Assembly (NCBI RefSeq): GCF_001428335.1
Contig: NZ_LMSG01000018.1
Span: forward strand, 124,001-188,000
Source: Arthrobacter sp. Soil762
Lineage (GTDB): Bacteria; Actinomycetota; Actinomycetes; Actinomycetales; Micrococcaceae
DNA length: 64,000 bases
Reading direction: 5' to 3'
The number at the start of each line of letters is the position of its first letter. Position 1 is the stretch's first letter. Made by a program: the position numbers and the translations under genes. The notes under the pieces are model-generated. The model worked only from the letters and a program-made list of their open reading frames with translations, ran no database searches and was not told where the DNA came from. Of this stretch, positions 1-7,537 are shown piece by piece.

Positions 1-2
1 CG

Positions 3-371
3 GAGTTCGCGGTAGCGCTGCCGGCAGTTCTGTTGCTCCTCGCACTGCTCTTAGCGGGAGCCTCCGCGGGCGTCACGCAGCTCAGGCTCGAGGAGGCGGC
101 GCGGGCCGGCGCCAGGGCGCTGGCCCGCGGCGAGGACGCGGCTTCAGTGCAGGGGATCGTCAGGACCTTGGCGGGGACGTCGGCAACGGCGTCCGTTGGG
201 ACTGAAGGTGAGTGGCTCAGCGTCACGGTGGCCGACGGGGTGGGCGGGCCGCTGGGGGCAACTGTGCCCTGGACACTCACGGCCAAGGCCACCACGCGGA
301 GCGAAACGCCGGCTGCCGCGGCCAATCCGGGGTTGGAGCCGGGCGGGACCGCGGACGAGGCGCCGTTGTGA
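3..371 (+). CDS. TadE-like pilus assembly protein (5' end outside window)
   Basis: This is the 3' part of a gene that begins upstream of the window; the frame is open from base 3. The visible 122 residues start with E-F-A-V-A-L-P followed by a leucine-rich segment. This is the hallmark of TadE-family minor pseudopilins: a prepilin-like N-terminus and one membrane helix. The rest is Ala/Gly-rich with no catalytic motif. TadE proteins belong to the Tad/Flp pilus or secretion machinery at the cytoplasmic membrane. The stop codon overlaps the start of the next gene (GTGA), so the two are translationally coupled. Family assignment is fairly sure; the exact role in pilus assembly is inferred. Confidence 0.7.
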   Translation, partial: EFAVALPAVLLLLALLLAGASAGVTQLRLEEAARAGARALARGEDAASVQGIVRTLAGTSATASVGTEGEWLSVTVADGVGGPLGATVPWTLTAKATTRSETPAAAANPGLEPGGTADEAPL

Positions 372-727
372 ACAGGCAATTCCGGGACAACCCGGAGCGC
401 GGTTCGGGAACAGTACTGGCGGCGGGACTGGCGCTGGTTGTCATCATGGCGATGGCCCTGATGTTGTTGTTCGCACAGTCCGCGGTGATGGCCAGCAGGG
501 CAGCGGCAGCGGCGGACCTCGCTGCCCTTGCCGCGGCCGATGCCCTGCGCGGGATCACTTCGGGAGACCCCTGCACGGTGGCCGCCGAGGTAGCGGTCCG
601 CCATGAGGCGGCACTCGTCAGCTGTACGGAAGGGGCCGGCCAGACCGTCAGGGTCCGAACAGAGCTGAATGCACGCACACTCGTTGGCGCCGCCACAGGT
701 CAGTCGCGGGCCGGACCGCCGCCCTGA
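368..727 (+). CDS. TadE-like / Rv3654c-type secreted helicase-region protein, small membrane protein
   Basis: A 119-residue protein starting at GTG 368, which overlaps the stop of the TadE-like gene by 4 bases. The N-terminus has E-R-G-S-G-T followed by a hydrophobic helix (about residues 16-37) and an Ala-rich stretch (about 40-60). This is the layout of Rv3654c-type TadE-like proteins that end actinobacterial Tad loci. Two cysteines (in D-P-C-T and V-S-C-T) could form a disulfide outside the membrane. It probably acts with the preceding protein in pilus assembly. Its last 28 bases overlap the 3' end of the convergent helicase gene, so no terminator separates them. The family match rests on layout and context, not on a catalytic motif. 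Confidence 0.65.
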   Translation: MNRQFRDNPERGSGTVLAAGLALVVIMAMALMLLFAQSAVMASRAAAAADLAALAAADALRGITSGDPCTVAAEVAVRHEAALVSCTEGAGQTVRVRTELNARTLVGAATGQSRAGPPP

Positions 728-3129
728 GCGGCTGTGGTGCTGAACGGCTCCGTGCTCGCCAGGAATTCCGCACTGCGGAGAGGCATTTCGCGCGCGTCTT
801 TGAGGAGGACGTCGATGAGCGTGACGGCGGCAGCCTTGTCCAGCGGATTGTTCTTGTTCCCACATTTGGGGGACTGGACGCAGGACGGGCAGCCCGACTC
901 GCATTCACACGCCTTGATGGCGTCGCGCGTCGCCGAGAGCCACACCTTTGCCTTGTCGAAGCCGCGTTCGGCAAAGCCGGCACCGCCGGGGTGCCCGTCG
1001 TACACAAAGATGGTGGGCACGCCGGTGTCGGCGTGGATTGCGGTGGATACTCCGCCGATGTCCCAGCGGTCGCTGGAGGCCACGAGCGGCAGCAGGCCGA
1101 TCGCTGCGTGTTCGGCGGCGTGCAGGGCCCCCGGGAACTGCGCCTCGATGAGCCCGGCGCCCGTCAGCGAACGGTTCTCCACCACAAACCAGACGGCCTT
1201 CGTGAACAGGTCCCGGGCGCCCAGCTCCAGCGGCTCCTCGCCCAGGATTTCGTTTGAAATCAAGGCCTTGCGCTGAAAGGAAACCACCTGTGTTGTCACT
1301 TTCACATCGCCGAAGTGGACGGCGATATCGCCCCAGTGCTCGGTCCGGAGTGTTTCGAGCACTTCGATCTGGGTCACGTCCCGGGCCGTTGTGTAGTAGT
1401 CGGGGTTGGCGCGCCGGACCACCACGCAGTGGTCGTCTTCGTTCAGGTCCTCCACCACATAGCTGTCGCCCTGGTGCACATAGATGGCACCTGTGTGCGC
1501 CTGGTAGTGCGTCTGGGGCGAATCCATGGTCCCGAGCAAGGAACCGGTGTCGGCATCAACGATGCTCACCGGCCCGCCGCCGTCGGCGCGGAGGTTCACC
1601 ATGGCCGCAGCGCTCTGGGAGTGCGTCCAGAACCAGCCCGCCGGCCGGCGGCGCAAATAGCCCTGCGCCACAAGCTGCCCCAACAACTTCTCTGCGGTGC
1701 CGCCGAACAGGCCCAGCTCAGCCACGCCCAGCGGAAGCTCCGCGGCGGCGGCACAAAGATGGGGACCCAGCACGTACGGATTGGAGGGATCAAAGACGGT
1801 CGCCTCCACCGACACGTCGAAAATCGCCTCGGGATGGTTCACCAGGTAGGTGTCGAGTGGATCATCGCTGGCCACAAACGCGGCAATGGCATCCTGGCCC
1901 GCGCGCCCTGCCCGGCCGATCTGCTGGAACAGCGATGCCCTGGTGCCTGGCCAGCCCGCCACCAGGACGGCATCCAGCCCGGAAATGTCGATCCCCAGTT
2001 CAAGGGCGGATGTGCTGGAGACACCCAGGAGTTCGCCGGAGCGGAGGGCCTTTTCCAGGGCCCGGCGTTCCTCCGGAAGGTACCCGGAGCGGTAGGCGGC
2101 CACGCGTTGGGGAAGACTGGGATCCACCTCGTCCAGAAGGCGCTTGGTGATCGAAGCGATCGTCTCCGCACCGCGGCGGGACTTGATGAAAGCGATGGTC
2201 CGGATCCGGGACGAAACCAGGTTCGCCAGCAGATCGGCCGTTTCAGCAACGGCGGTGCGGCGTTCCCTGGCGCCGTTCTCGCCCTTGAGGTCGGTCAGGG
2301 CAGGCTCCCAGAAAGCCACCGTAGTGGAACCGTGCGGCGAGCAGTCCTCGGCAACGGCCCGGACCGGCGCCCCGATCAGGCGGCCGAAGGAGGTGCCTGG
2401 CTCAGATGCCGTGGCAGAGGCGGCGATGAACACCGGACCGGGGTGGGTGGTCCCGGCACCGTAGTACGCGCAGATGCGGCGCAGCCGGCGCATGAGGTTG
2501 GCCACGTGCGAGCCGAACACCCCGCGGTAGCTGTGGGCCTCATCCACGATCACGTACCGCAGCCGCCGGAAGAAGCTGGCCCACCAGGCATGATTGGGAA
2601 GGATGCCGAAGTGGAGCATGTCCGGATTCGCCAGGATGAAGTTGGCATGGTCCCGGATCCACCGGCGGGACGCGGGGTCGGTATCGCCGTCGTACGTCTC
2701 GGCCCGTACGGTGGGCAGATCCAGGGAACGGATGGCTGCGAGCTGGTCGGCAGCGAGTGCCTTTGTGGGGGAGAGATAGAGCGTCACGGCGCCGTCGTCG
2801 TGGATCTTTCCCGGTTCGGACAGGACGCGCAGTTCGGAGCGGTGGATGGCGTCAAGCGCCGGCAGCTGGTAGGCCAGGGACTTACCGGAGGCGGTGCCGG
2901 TGGCGATCACCACGTGCTCGCCGCCGTGGGCCAGATTGGCGGCCTTGATCTGGTGCCGGTACGGCTCGTGGATGCCCAGGGAGCCGTAAGCGGCCACCAG
3001 ATCCGGATGTGCCCACGCCGGCCACGGTTCATGGACCGCCTGCCGGGCAGGGATGGTGCGGACATGACGCAGCTGTTCCGGGTCCGGGCCTCGGCCCAGC
3101 AAGGGAATCAGGGAGTCATGGGGGTTCAC
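700..3129 (-). CDS. DEAD/DEAH-box helicase with DUF1998 domain (MrfA/SftH type)
   Basis: An 809-residue superfamily 2 helicase starting at GTG 3129. Walker A is G-T-A-S-G-K-S at residues 78-84, motif II is D-E-A-H at about 196-199, and motif VI is in Q-Q-I-G-R-A-G-R-A-G. The C-terminal DUF1998 region carries a cysteine cluster (Cys 741, 743, 747, 750, 756) of the kind that binds zinc in this family. Known relatives are Bacillus MrfA (YprA), a 3'-5' DNA helicase in mitomycin repair, and mycobacterial SftH. Mycobacterial SftH also lies beside Tad genes and near topA, which supports orthology. The likely role is DNA unwinding in excision repair. Confidence 0.9.
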   Translation of the reverse strand: MNPHDSLIPLLGRGPDPEQLRHVRTIPARQAVHEPWPAWAHPDLVAAYGSLGIHEPYRHQIKAANLAHGGEHVVIATGTASGKSLAYQLPALDAIHRSELRVLSEPGKIHDDGAVTLYLSPTKALAADQLAAIRSLDLPTVRAETYDGDTDPASRRWIRDHANFILANPDMLHFGILPNHAWWASFFRRLRYVIVDEAHSYRGVFGSHVANLMRRLRRICAYYGAGTTHPGPVFIAASATASEPGTSFGRLIGAPVRAVAEDCSPHGSTTVAFWEPALTDLKGENGARERRTAVAETADLLANLVSSRIRTIAFIKSRRGAETIASITKRLLDEVDPSLPQRVAAYRSGYLPEERRALEKALRSGELLGVSSTSALELGIDISGLDAVLVAGWPGTRASLFQQIGRAGRAGQDAIAAFVASDDPLDTYLVNHPEAIFDVSVEATVFDPSNPYVLGPHLCAAAAELPLGVAELGLFGGTAEKLLGQLVAQGYLRRRPAGWFWTHSQSAAAMVNLRADGGGPVSIVDADTGSLLGTMDSPQTHYQAHTGAIYVHQGDSYVVEDLNEDDHCVVVRRANPDYYTTARDVTQIEVLETLRTEHWGDIAVHFGDVKVTTQVVSFQRKALISNEILGEEPLELGARDLFTKAVWFVVENRSLTGAGLIEAQFPGALHAAEHAAIGLLPLVASSDRWDIGGVSTAIHADTGVPTIFVYDGHPGGAGFAERGFDKAKVWLSATRDAIKACECESGCPSCVQSPKCGNKNNPLDKAAAVTLIDVLLKDAREMPLRSAEFLASTEPFSTTAAQGGGPARD

Positions 3130-3156
3130 CCCAACATTCTTTCACCCGGGGAAAAA

Positions 3157-3849
3157 TCACCCCACGGAGAGGTCGGCACCCTCATCGGACGTGGACAACA
3201 TCAGTACGCGGCAAACAGTTGACCAGCCCAGGTGGGAATAGAGCTTCTGGCCGTCGATCGAGGCCAGCAGCAGGCCGTTCTCCACATACGGTCCGATGGC
3301 CTGCGCCGCAAGGGCCTTCATGATGAAGCTGCCCAGGCCGCGGCGCTGGAACGCTGGTTGGACCACAATCTTGTCGAACACTGCAGTCTCGCCCACCACA
3401 AAAACCCTGCCGCTCGCCGCTACCGTGTCACTCGAGCGGACCACCGCGTGGTGGACGCCGTCGAGCTGGGAGGTGACCAGGTTCAAATCATCGTCGGAGA
3501 GCCACGGATCTTCCGTATCCTGCGTGGCCATGTCCACAATCATCATGGCTTGCGATGCGGACGTGACGTTCAGCCCGTGTTTTTGGGCCAGTGCACTGAA
3601 GCGGGCAACGTCATTAGTGAGGATGGTCAGGACCCTGGCCGGGGCCTCGGCGGTCTTCGCGGCCAGGGCAGCGAACTCGTCAGCGGAGGGGTCATGGGCG
3701 AAGTATTCCCACTCCCCGGTGGTGTCGGCCCGCAGTGCAGCGGGGAAGCGGCCCTCAACAGAGGTCTGGTAACCGCGGCAGCCGGCCCAGCCAGCTACCC
3801 AGACTTCAAGAAGGCGTGTGATGTCTCCAACCAAGGCGTCCGGACTCAT
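3157..3849 (-). CDS. GNAT family N-acetyltransferase
   Basis: A 230-residue acetyltransferase. The GNAT core lies in the C-terminal half: a beta strand (A-V-F-D-K-I-V-V), the acetyl-CoA pyrophosphate loop Q-R-R-G-L-G-S, then a helix and a strand ending near Y-S-H-L-G-W. The N-terminal half shows no recognisable domain. I chose ATG 3849 rather than an in-frame codon at 3882. A -10-like TACTCT (3861-3856) sits 6 nt upstream of that ATG and there is no Shine-Dalgarno, which fits a leaderless transcript. The substrate cannot be read from the sequence. Confidence 0.8.
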   Translation of the reverse strand: MSPDALVGDITRLLEVWVAGWAGCRGYQTSVEGRFPAALRADTTGEWEYFAHDPSADEFAALAAKTAEAPARVLTILTNDVARFSALAQKHGLNVTSASQAMMIVDMATQDTEDPWLSDDDLNLVTSQLDGVHHAVVRSSDTVAASGRVFVVGETAVFDKIVVQPAFQRRGLGSFIMKALAAQAIGPYVENGLLLASIDGQKLYSHLGWSTVCRVLMLSTSDEGADLSVG

Positions 3850-3944
3850 GTCATGAGAGTATTCCAGCCCCGACACAAGCAACAGGGGTAGGCTGCCCCC
3901 GATGTGACTTGCTTATGCAATCGTGACAGGACAAGGCTGACCGA

Positions 3945-4403
3945 ATGCCCGCCGCCAAGGAACTGTCCAAGAGCACCTTTCCGCTGCCCCTGCTGGTCTG
4001 TGTCGCCTTAATGGTGGCCATGGTCGGCGGCGCAAGATACTGGGAGAAGGCCACGGGTGTGGGCTACTTGCTCTGGCTTGCCGGCGGGCTCGTCCCGCTG
4101 GTGGCCGGCGCCCTGATCTACCGGAATTCGAAGCGCCCGCTGGACTTTCCGGGATCACGCTTCGAGCCCGCAGGAGTGCGCCGGCCGGGATTCGGTGGGC
4201 TTCTCACCGCGCTGGTCCTGTTTGTTGTGCCGCGCCTCGTTGGTGACGGTGCGGCAGAACTCGCCCTCAACAATGGCGCTGATGCTTTCGCGGCCGCTGT
4301 GACGGCAACCGCGGTGCCCTTCGCCGTCGTCGTTCTGGGCTACCGGGCGGCTGAAACCGCCCTGAACAGGCGCGACGCCGCCATCGCAGCGGGCCAACCT
4401 TAG
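3945..4403 (+). CDS. Membrane protein of unknown function
   Basis: A 152-residue protein with about four hydrophobic segments (near residues 13-30, 40-58, 85-102 and 113-133) and a charged tail rich in Arg/Asp/Ala. I recognise no catalytic or transport motif. Start at ATG 3945; an AGG-containing stretch lies upstream but the Shine-Dalgarno is weak. It ends 51 bases before trhO on the same strand and is divergent from the GNAT gene. Small membrane proteins like this are common in Arthrobacter. Function unknown. Confidence 0.6.
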   Translation: MPAAKELSKSTFPLPLLVCVALMVAMVGGARYWEKATGVGYLLWLAGGLVPLVAGALIYRNSKRPLDFPGSRFEPAGVRRPGFGGLLTALVLFVVPRLVGDGAAELALNNGADAFAAAVTATAVPFAVVVLGYRAAETALNRRDAAIAAGQP

Positions 4404-4454
4404 CCCCGGCCACCAGGCGGGTCCGGTGCCCGGCAACCCAGTACCCTTAAATAC

Positions 4455-5348
4455 GTGGCTTTGAACCGAATTGTGCTCTTTTACGGCTTTACCCCCATCG
4501 CTGATCCGGACGCGGTGCGGCTCTGGCAGCGTGCCCTGTGCGAAAAACTCGGGCTGACCGGACGCATCCTCCTTTCCAAGGACGGCATCAACGCCACGGT
4601 GGGCGGCGAGATCGGCGCCGTCAAGCAGTATGTGAAGACCACACGCGAATACAAGGGTTTCCACGGCATCGACGTGAAATGGTCCGACGGCGGCGCGGAG
4701 GACTTCCCGCGGCTGAGCGTTAAGGTCCGGGACGAGATCGTCTCCTTCGGCGCGCCCGGCGAACTCAAAGTGGATGAGCACGGCGTGGTGGGCGGCGGCA
4801 CCCACCTGAAGCCCGAAGAACTCCACGAACTGGTGGAAGCCACGAAACAGGCCGGCGAGGACGTGGTGTTCTTCGACGGCCGCAACGCCTTCGAGGCCCA
4901 GATCGGCAAGTTCAAGGACGCGATCGTCCCTGACGTGGCCACCACCCACGATTTCATCAAGGAGCTCGACTCCGGCAAGTACGACGCCCTCAAGGACAAA
5001 CCGGTGGTTACCTATTGCACCGGCGGCATCCGCTGCGAGGTGCTCTCCAGCCTGATGGTGAACCGCGGCTTCAAGCAGGTGTACCAGCTCGACGGCGGCA
5101 TCGTCCGCTACGGCGAAACGTTCAAGGACCAGGGCCTCTGGGAAGGCTCGCTCTACGTGTTCGACAAGCGCATGCACCTGGAATTCAGTGAGGACGCCAA
5201 GACCATCGGTGAGTGCGTACGCTGTGCCGCGCCCACCAGCAAATTCGAGAACTGCTCCAACCCGAGCTGCCGCACGCTGACGCTGTACTGCGCGGAGTGT
5301 GCCGCCAGCCCGGAGACGCTGCGCTGCCCCGAAGGCTGCGCGGCCTGA
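4455..5348 (+). CDS. trhO: tRNA uridine(34) hydroxylase, rhodanese family
   Basis: A 297-residue protein of the YceA/TrhO family. The N-terminal acylphosphatase-like domain contains [11 protein letters not shown] rhodanese domain follows with the catalytic loop C-T-G-G-I-R-C-E at Cys188. The C-terminus is Cys-rich (C-V-R-C, C-S-N-P-S-C, C-A-E-C, C-P-E-G-C) and may bind zinc. TrhO makes 5-hydroxyuridine at the tRNA wobble position, an oxygen-dependent step. The start is GTG 4455; TACCCT (4442-4447) stands 7 nt upstream and there is no ribosome binding site, so the mRNA is probably leaderless. Length and motifs match the family. Confidence 0.92.
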   Translation: MALNRIVLFYGFTPIADPDAVRLWQRALCEKLGLTGRILLSKDGINATVGGEIGAVKQYVKTTREYKGFHGIDVKWSDGGAEDFPRLSVKVRDEIVSFGAPGELKVDEHGVVGGGTHLKPEELHELVEATKQAGEDVVFFDGRNAFEAQIGKFKDAIVPDVATTHDFIKELDSGKYDALKDKPVVTYCTGGIRCEVLSSLMVNRGFKQVYQLDGGIVRYGETFKDQGLWEGSLYVFDKRMHLEFSEDAKTIGECVRCAAPTSKFENCSNPSCRTLTLYCAECAASPETLRCPEGCAA

Positions 5349-5399
5349 GCTGCGTGGCCTGAACGGCGCGGCCGGGTCAGAGCCGGCAGGCAGAAAAGT

Positions 5400-5993
5400 T
5401 CAGAGCCGGGCCAGCCGGTAGGCGAAATTGGCGGGGGACGGCGCTTCGACCTGGAAATGCAGCACCGTTTCCTTGGACAGGTAGATCACGCTTTCGCGCC
5501 GCGATCCGCAGCGCAGGCTGAGGTCCACCATGGTGAATTCGTCATTGCGGACTTTGAATTCGACGCGCCGCTGGCTCCGGCACACCAGCACCAGGACGTA
5601 GGTTCCGGTGGGGAGGGGCGCCGTCGCCTCCGTTCGGATTTCCTCGGCGCGCAACAGGCCGAATGTCCTATGCGCCACCTGCAGGCCGGGCCCCACCTGG
5701 GACTCCGTCAGCCAGGCCTCCATTTCAGCCGCGCTGACGGGATCGTTCCGCCACAACTCAGCGCGTGGCCCCGGCTCGGTCACCTCCGGCGCGGCCGGGG
5801 CCTCGGCGGGACGCCACCCTTCGTTGTACGTGTATTCACATCCGGCGAGCGCAGTTCCGACCACCAGGGCGCCCGCCGTCCAGAGCACGACGGCGGCCCT
5901 GACCCGGGTGCGCACGGAGACTGACCGGGACGGGCAAGTGCCCGGACGAAGTACCGCCCTGCGGGGCGGCGGCGCCCCCTGCGTTGCGGGCAT
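5400..5993 (-). CDS. Lipoprotein of unknown function, paralogue of the next gene
   Basis: A 197-residue protein with a long Arg-rich N-terminus, a hydrophobic helix and a lipobox L-A-G-C with acceptor Cys52. The mature part has a conserved core: T-Y-V-L-V-L-V-C, R-R-E-S-V-I-Y-L and a C-terminal F-A-Y-R-L. The 6125-6562 product has the same blocks in the same order, so the two look like diverged paralogues. ATG 5993 is preceded at 6 nt by TAGAGT (6005-6000), again a leaderless arrangement. A GTG at 5915 would give a more typical signal peptide and is an alternative start. Predicted to be anchored on the outer face of the membrane. Function unknown. Confidence 0.6.
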   Translation of the reverse strand: MPATQGAPPPRRAVLRPGTCPSRSVSVRTRVRAAVVLWTAGALVVGTALAGCEYTYNEGWRPAEAPAAPEVTEPGPRAELWRNDPVSAAEMEAWLTESQVGPGLQVAHRTFGLLRAEEIRTEATAPLPTGTYVLVLVCRSQRRVEFKVRNDEFTMVDLSLRCGSRRESVIYLSKETVLHFQVEAPSPANFAYRLARL

Positions 5994-6124
5994 ACTCCGA
6001 CTCTATGCCCGGCACGGACCCCAATCCAGAGCCTCGGGGAAGTGAGGGGAGTGCCGGTCAGGGGGAGGGCGCCAGCGTAGCGGTCACCTGTTCGGCGGTC
6101 ACCTGCACGGTGGATTCGAAGGGA

Positions 6125-6562
6125 CTAACCCGCGGTTGCCAGCTGGTAGGCGTAGATCAGCGGTGCGTCGACGCTGGAGGCGCTGAGCTGCAGCGGCCCG
6201 GATTCCGGGAGTGTGATCTTGATGGACTCCCGCGCGCCGTAGCAGGCGGCCCCGAGGTCGGCGAGTTCCTTGCCGCCGGACCGTACTGCGAGGAAGGCCT
6301 TGCCGCCGCCTTCGCAGACGAGTGTCAGCGTGTACTTGCCTGCCGGCACGTTCTCCGTATGGTCAATGGGTTGGGCATTGAGAATCTTGCCGGAGTCCTC
6401 GGCAACAATGCCGCTGGCCGACGGCATCGCCGTGGCTTTCCAGGCCGGCACATCGGCGTTCTCCACCGAAAGCTGCTGCGCGCAGGCAGTGAGGCCCAGG
6501 AGGACAGCTGCTGCAGCCACAGTGGAGAGGGCACGCGGCATGGAGGAAGGAAACGGAACCAT
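6125..6562 (-). CDS. Small lipoprotein of unknown function
   Basis: A 145-residue protein with a standard lipoprotein signal: basic start, hydrophobic stretch and L-T-A-C lipobox with Cys27. The mature part has K-Y-T-L-T-L-V-C, A-R-E-S-I-K-I-T-L and Y-A-Y-Q-L, matching the neighbour at 5400-5993 in order and spacing. Two cysteines in the mature domain (V-C and A-C-Y) may pair. ATG 6562 has TAAGTT (6574-6569) 6 nt upstream and looks leaderless; an in-frame ATG at 6541 is a weaker alternative. No known domain is recognised. Confidence 0.65.
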   Translation of the reverse strand: MVPFPSSMPRALSTVAAAAVLLGLTACAQQLSVENADVPAWKATAMPSASGIVAEDSGKILNAQPIDHTENVPAGKYTLTLVCEGGGKAFLAVRSGGKELADLGAACYGARESIKITLPESGPLQLSASSVDAPLIYAYQLATAG

Positions 6563-6607
6563 GCTTCCAACTTACCCGGCTCCATCTGTGCTCCGTGATT
6601 CAGGCCC

Positions 6608-6638
6608 TTGACCTTGACGCTACGTCAACATTTATCGT
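6608..6638 (+). promoter_or_regulatory. MerR-type promoter with 19-bp spacer and palindromic operator
   Basis: The -35 is TTGACC (6608-6613) and the -10 is TATCGT (6633-6638), separated by exactly 19 bp. The perfect palindrome TTGACG-CTA-CGTCAA (6614-6628) fills most of the spacer. Over-long 19-20 bp spacers carrying the regulator palindrome are diagnostic of MerR-activated promoters. It lies 62 bp upstream of the MerR/TipA-like gene, so that regulator very probably activates its own transcription when ligand is bound. Confidence 0.8.
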
Positions 6639-6700
6639 TGAACCATCAGCGGAACAGAACGTCCGGACCATCATGCAAACAGAGCAGGAAGGAGGAACAC

Positions 6701-7537
6701 ATGGACTGGTCCATCCAGGACATCGCCCGGATCGCAGGGACCACCAGCAGGACGCTGCGGCACTATGACGACATCGGCCTGCTCAAGCCCAGCCGCACCG
6801 GCCACAACGGTTACCGCTACTACAACCAGGCGGCGCTGGTGCAGCTCCAGCGCATCCTGCTCCTGCGCGGGCTGGGGCTGGGCCTGCCGGTGATCAGCCG
6901 GGTGCTCGAAGACGAAACGGACGCCGCCCAGGCTCTCACCGGGCATCTCGAATGGCTCAAGCAGGAACAGGACAGGCTGGCGCGGCAGATCGCGTCGGTC
7001 ACACAAACCATCGAAGCAGTGAAAGGAGGGGGCGAAATCATGGCGGAAGACATGTTCAACGGTTTCGACCACACGCAGTACAAGGGCGAAGTGGAGGAAC
7101 GCTGGGGCAAGGACGCCTACGCGAAGGGGGATTCGTGGTGGCGCGGCATGAGTGCCGACGAGAAGGCGGCGTGGAAGCAGCGCTCGCAGCAGCTGGGAGA
7201 GGACTGGATCGCCGCCGCCACGGCGGGTATCGCTCCCGACAGTGCGGAGGCCCAGGACATCGCCAGGCGGCACATCGAATGGCTGACCGGCATCCCGGGC
7301 ACCCCGGCGTCGGACGTCACAGGCAAGGGTGACGGGAAGAGCGGCACCGGCAAGGGTGACGTCCAGGCGTACGTCACCGGGCTCGGTGAAATGTACGTTG
7401 CGGACGCCCGATTCGCCAAGAACTACGGCGGTGCGGAGGGTGCCGGCTTCGTCCGGGATGCGCTGAAGATCTACGCGGCGGAGAACCTAGCCCGTCAGGA
7501 GGAAGCCGGCCCGCCAATAGACTTGGGCGGTGACTGA
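6701..7537 (+). CDS. MerR family regulator with TipAS drug-sensing domain
   Basis: A 278-residue regulator. The N-terminal MerR winged helix (I-A-G-T-T-S-R-T-L-R-H-Y-D-D-I-G-L, residues about 8-24) is followed by a coiled-coil dimer helix. A TipAS-like domain begins near residue 115 (F-D-H-T-Q-Y and E-V-E-E-R-W-G). TipA proteins bind thiopeptides and other hydrophobic drugs through TipAS and then activate transcription. Between residues about 205 and 225 there is a Gly/Lys/Asp-rich insert (G-K-G-D-G-K-S-G-T-G-K-G-D). ATG 6701 is chosen for the strong Shine-Dalgarno AAGGAGG at 6689-6695. The gene overlaps the following methyltransferase gene by 8 bases. Confidence 0.88.
   Translation: MDWSIQDIARIAGTTSRTLRHYDDIGLLKPSRTGHNGYRYYNQAALVQLQRILLLRGLGLGLPVISRVLEDETDAAQALTGHLEWLKQEQDRLARQIASVTQTIEAVKGGGEIMAEDMFNGFDHTQYKGEVEERWGKDAYAKGDSWWRGMSADEKAAWKQRSQQLGEDWIAAATAGIAPDSAEAQDIARRHIEWLTGIPGTPASDVTGKGDGKSGTGKGDVQAYVTGLGEMYVADARFAKNYGGAEGAGFVRDALKIYAAENLARQEEAGPPIDLGGD

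Noticed and set aside
1315..3222. 635-codon open frame opposite the helicase gene
   Set aside because: Long antisense frames are expected in high-GC DNA. Its Gly/His/Arg-rich product has no domain, while the other strand carries all helicase motifs.
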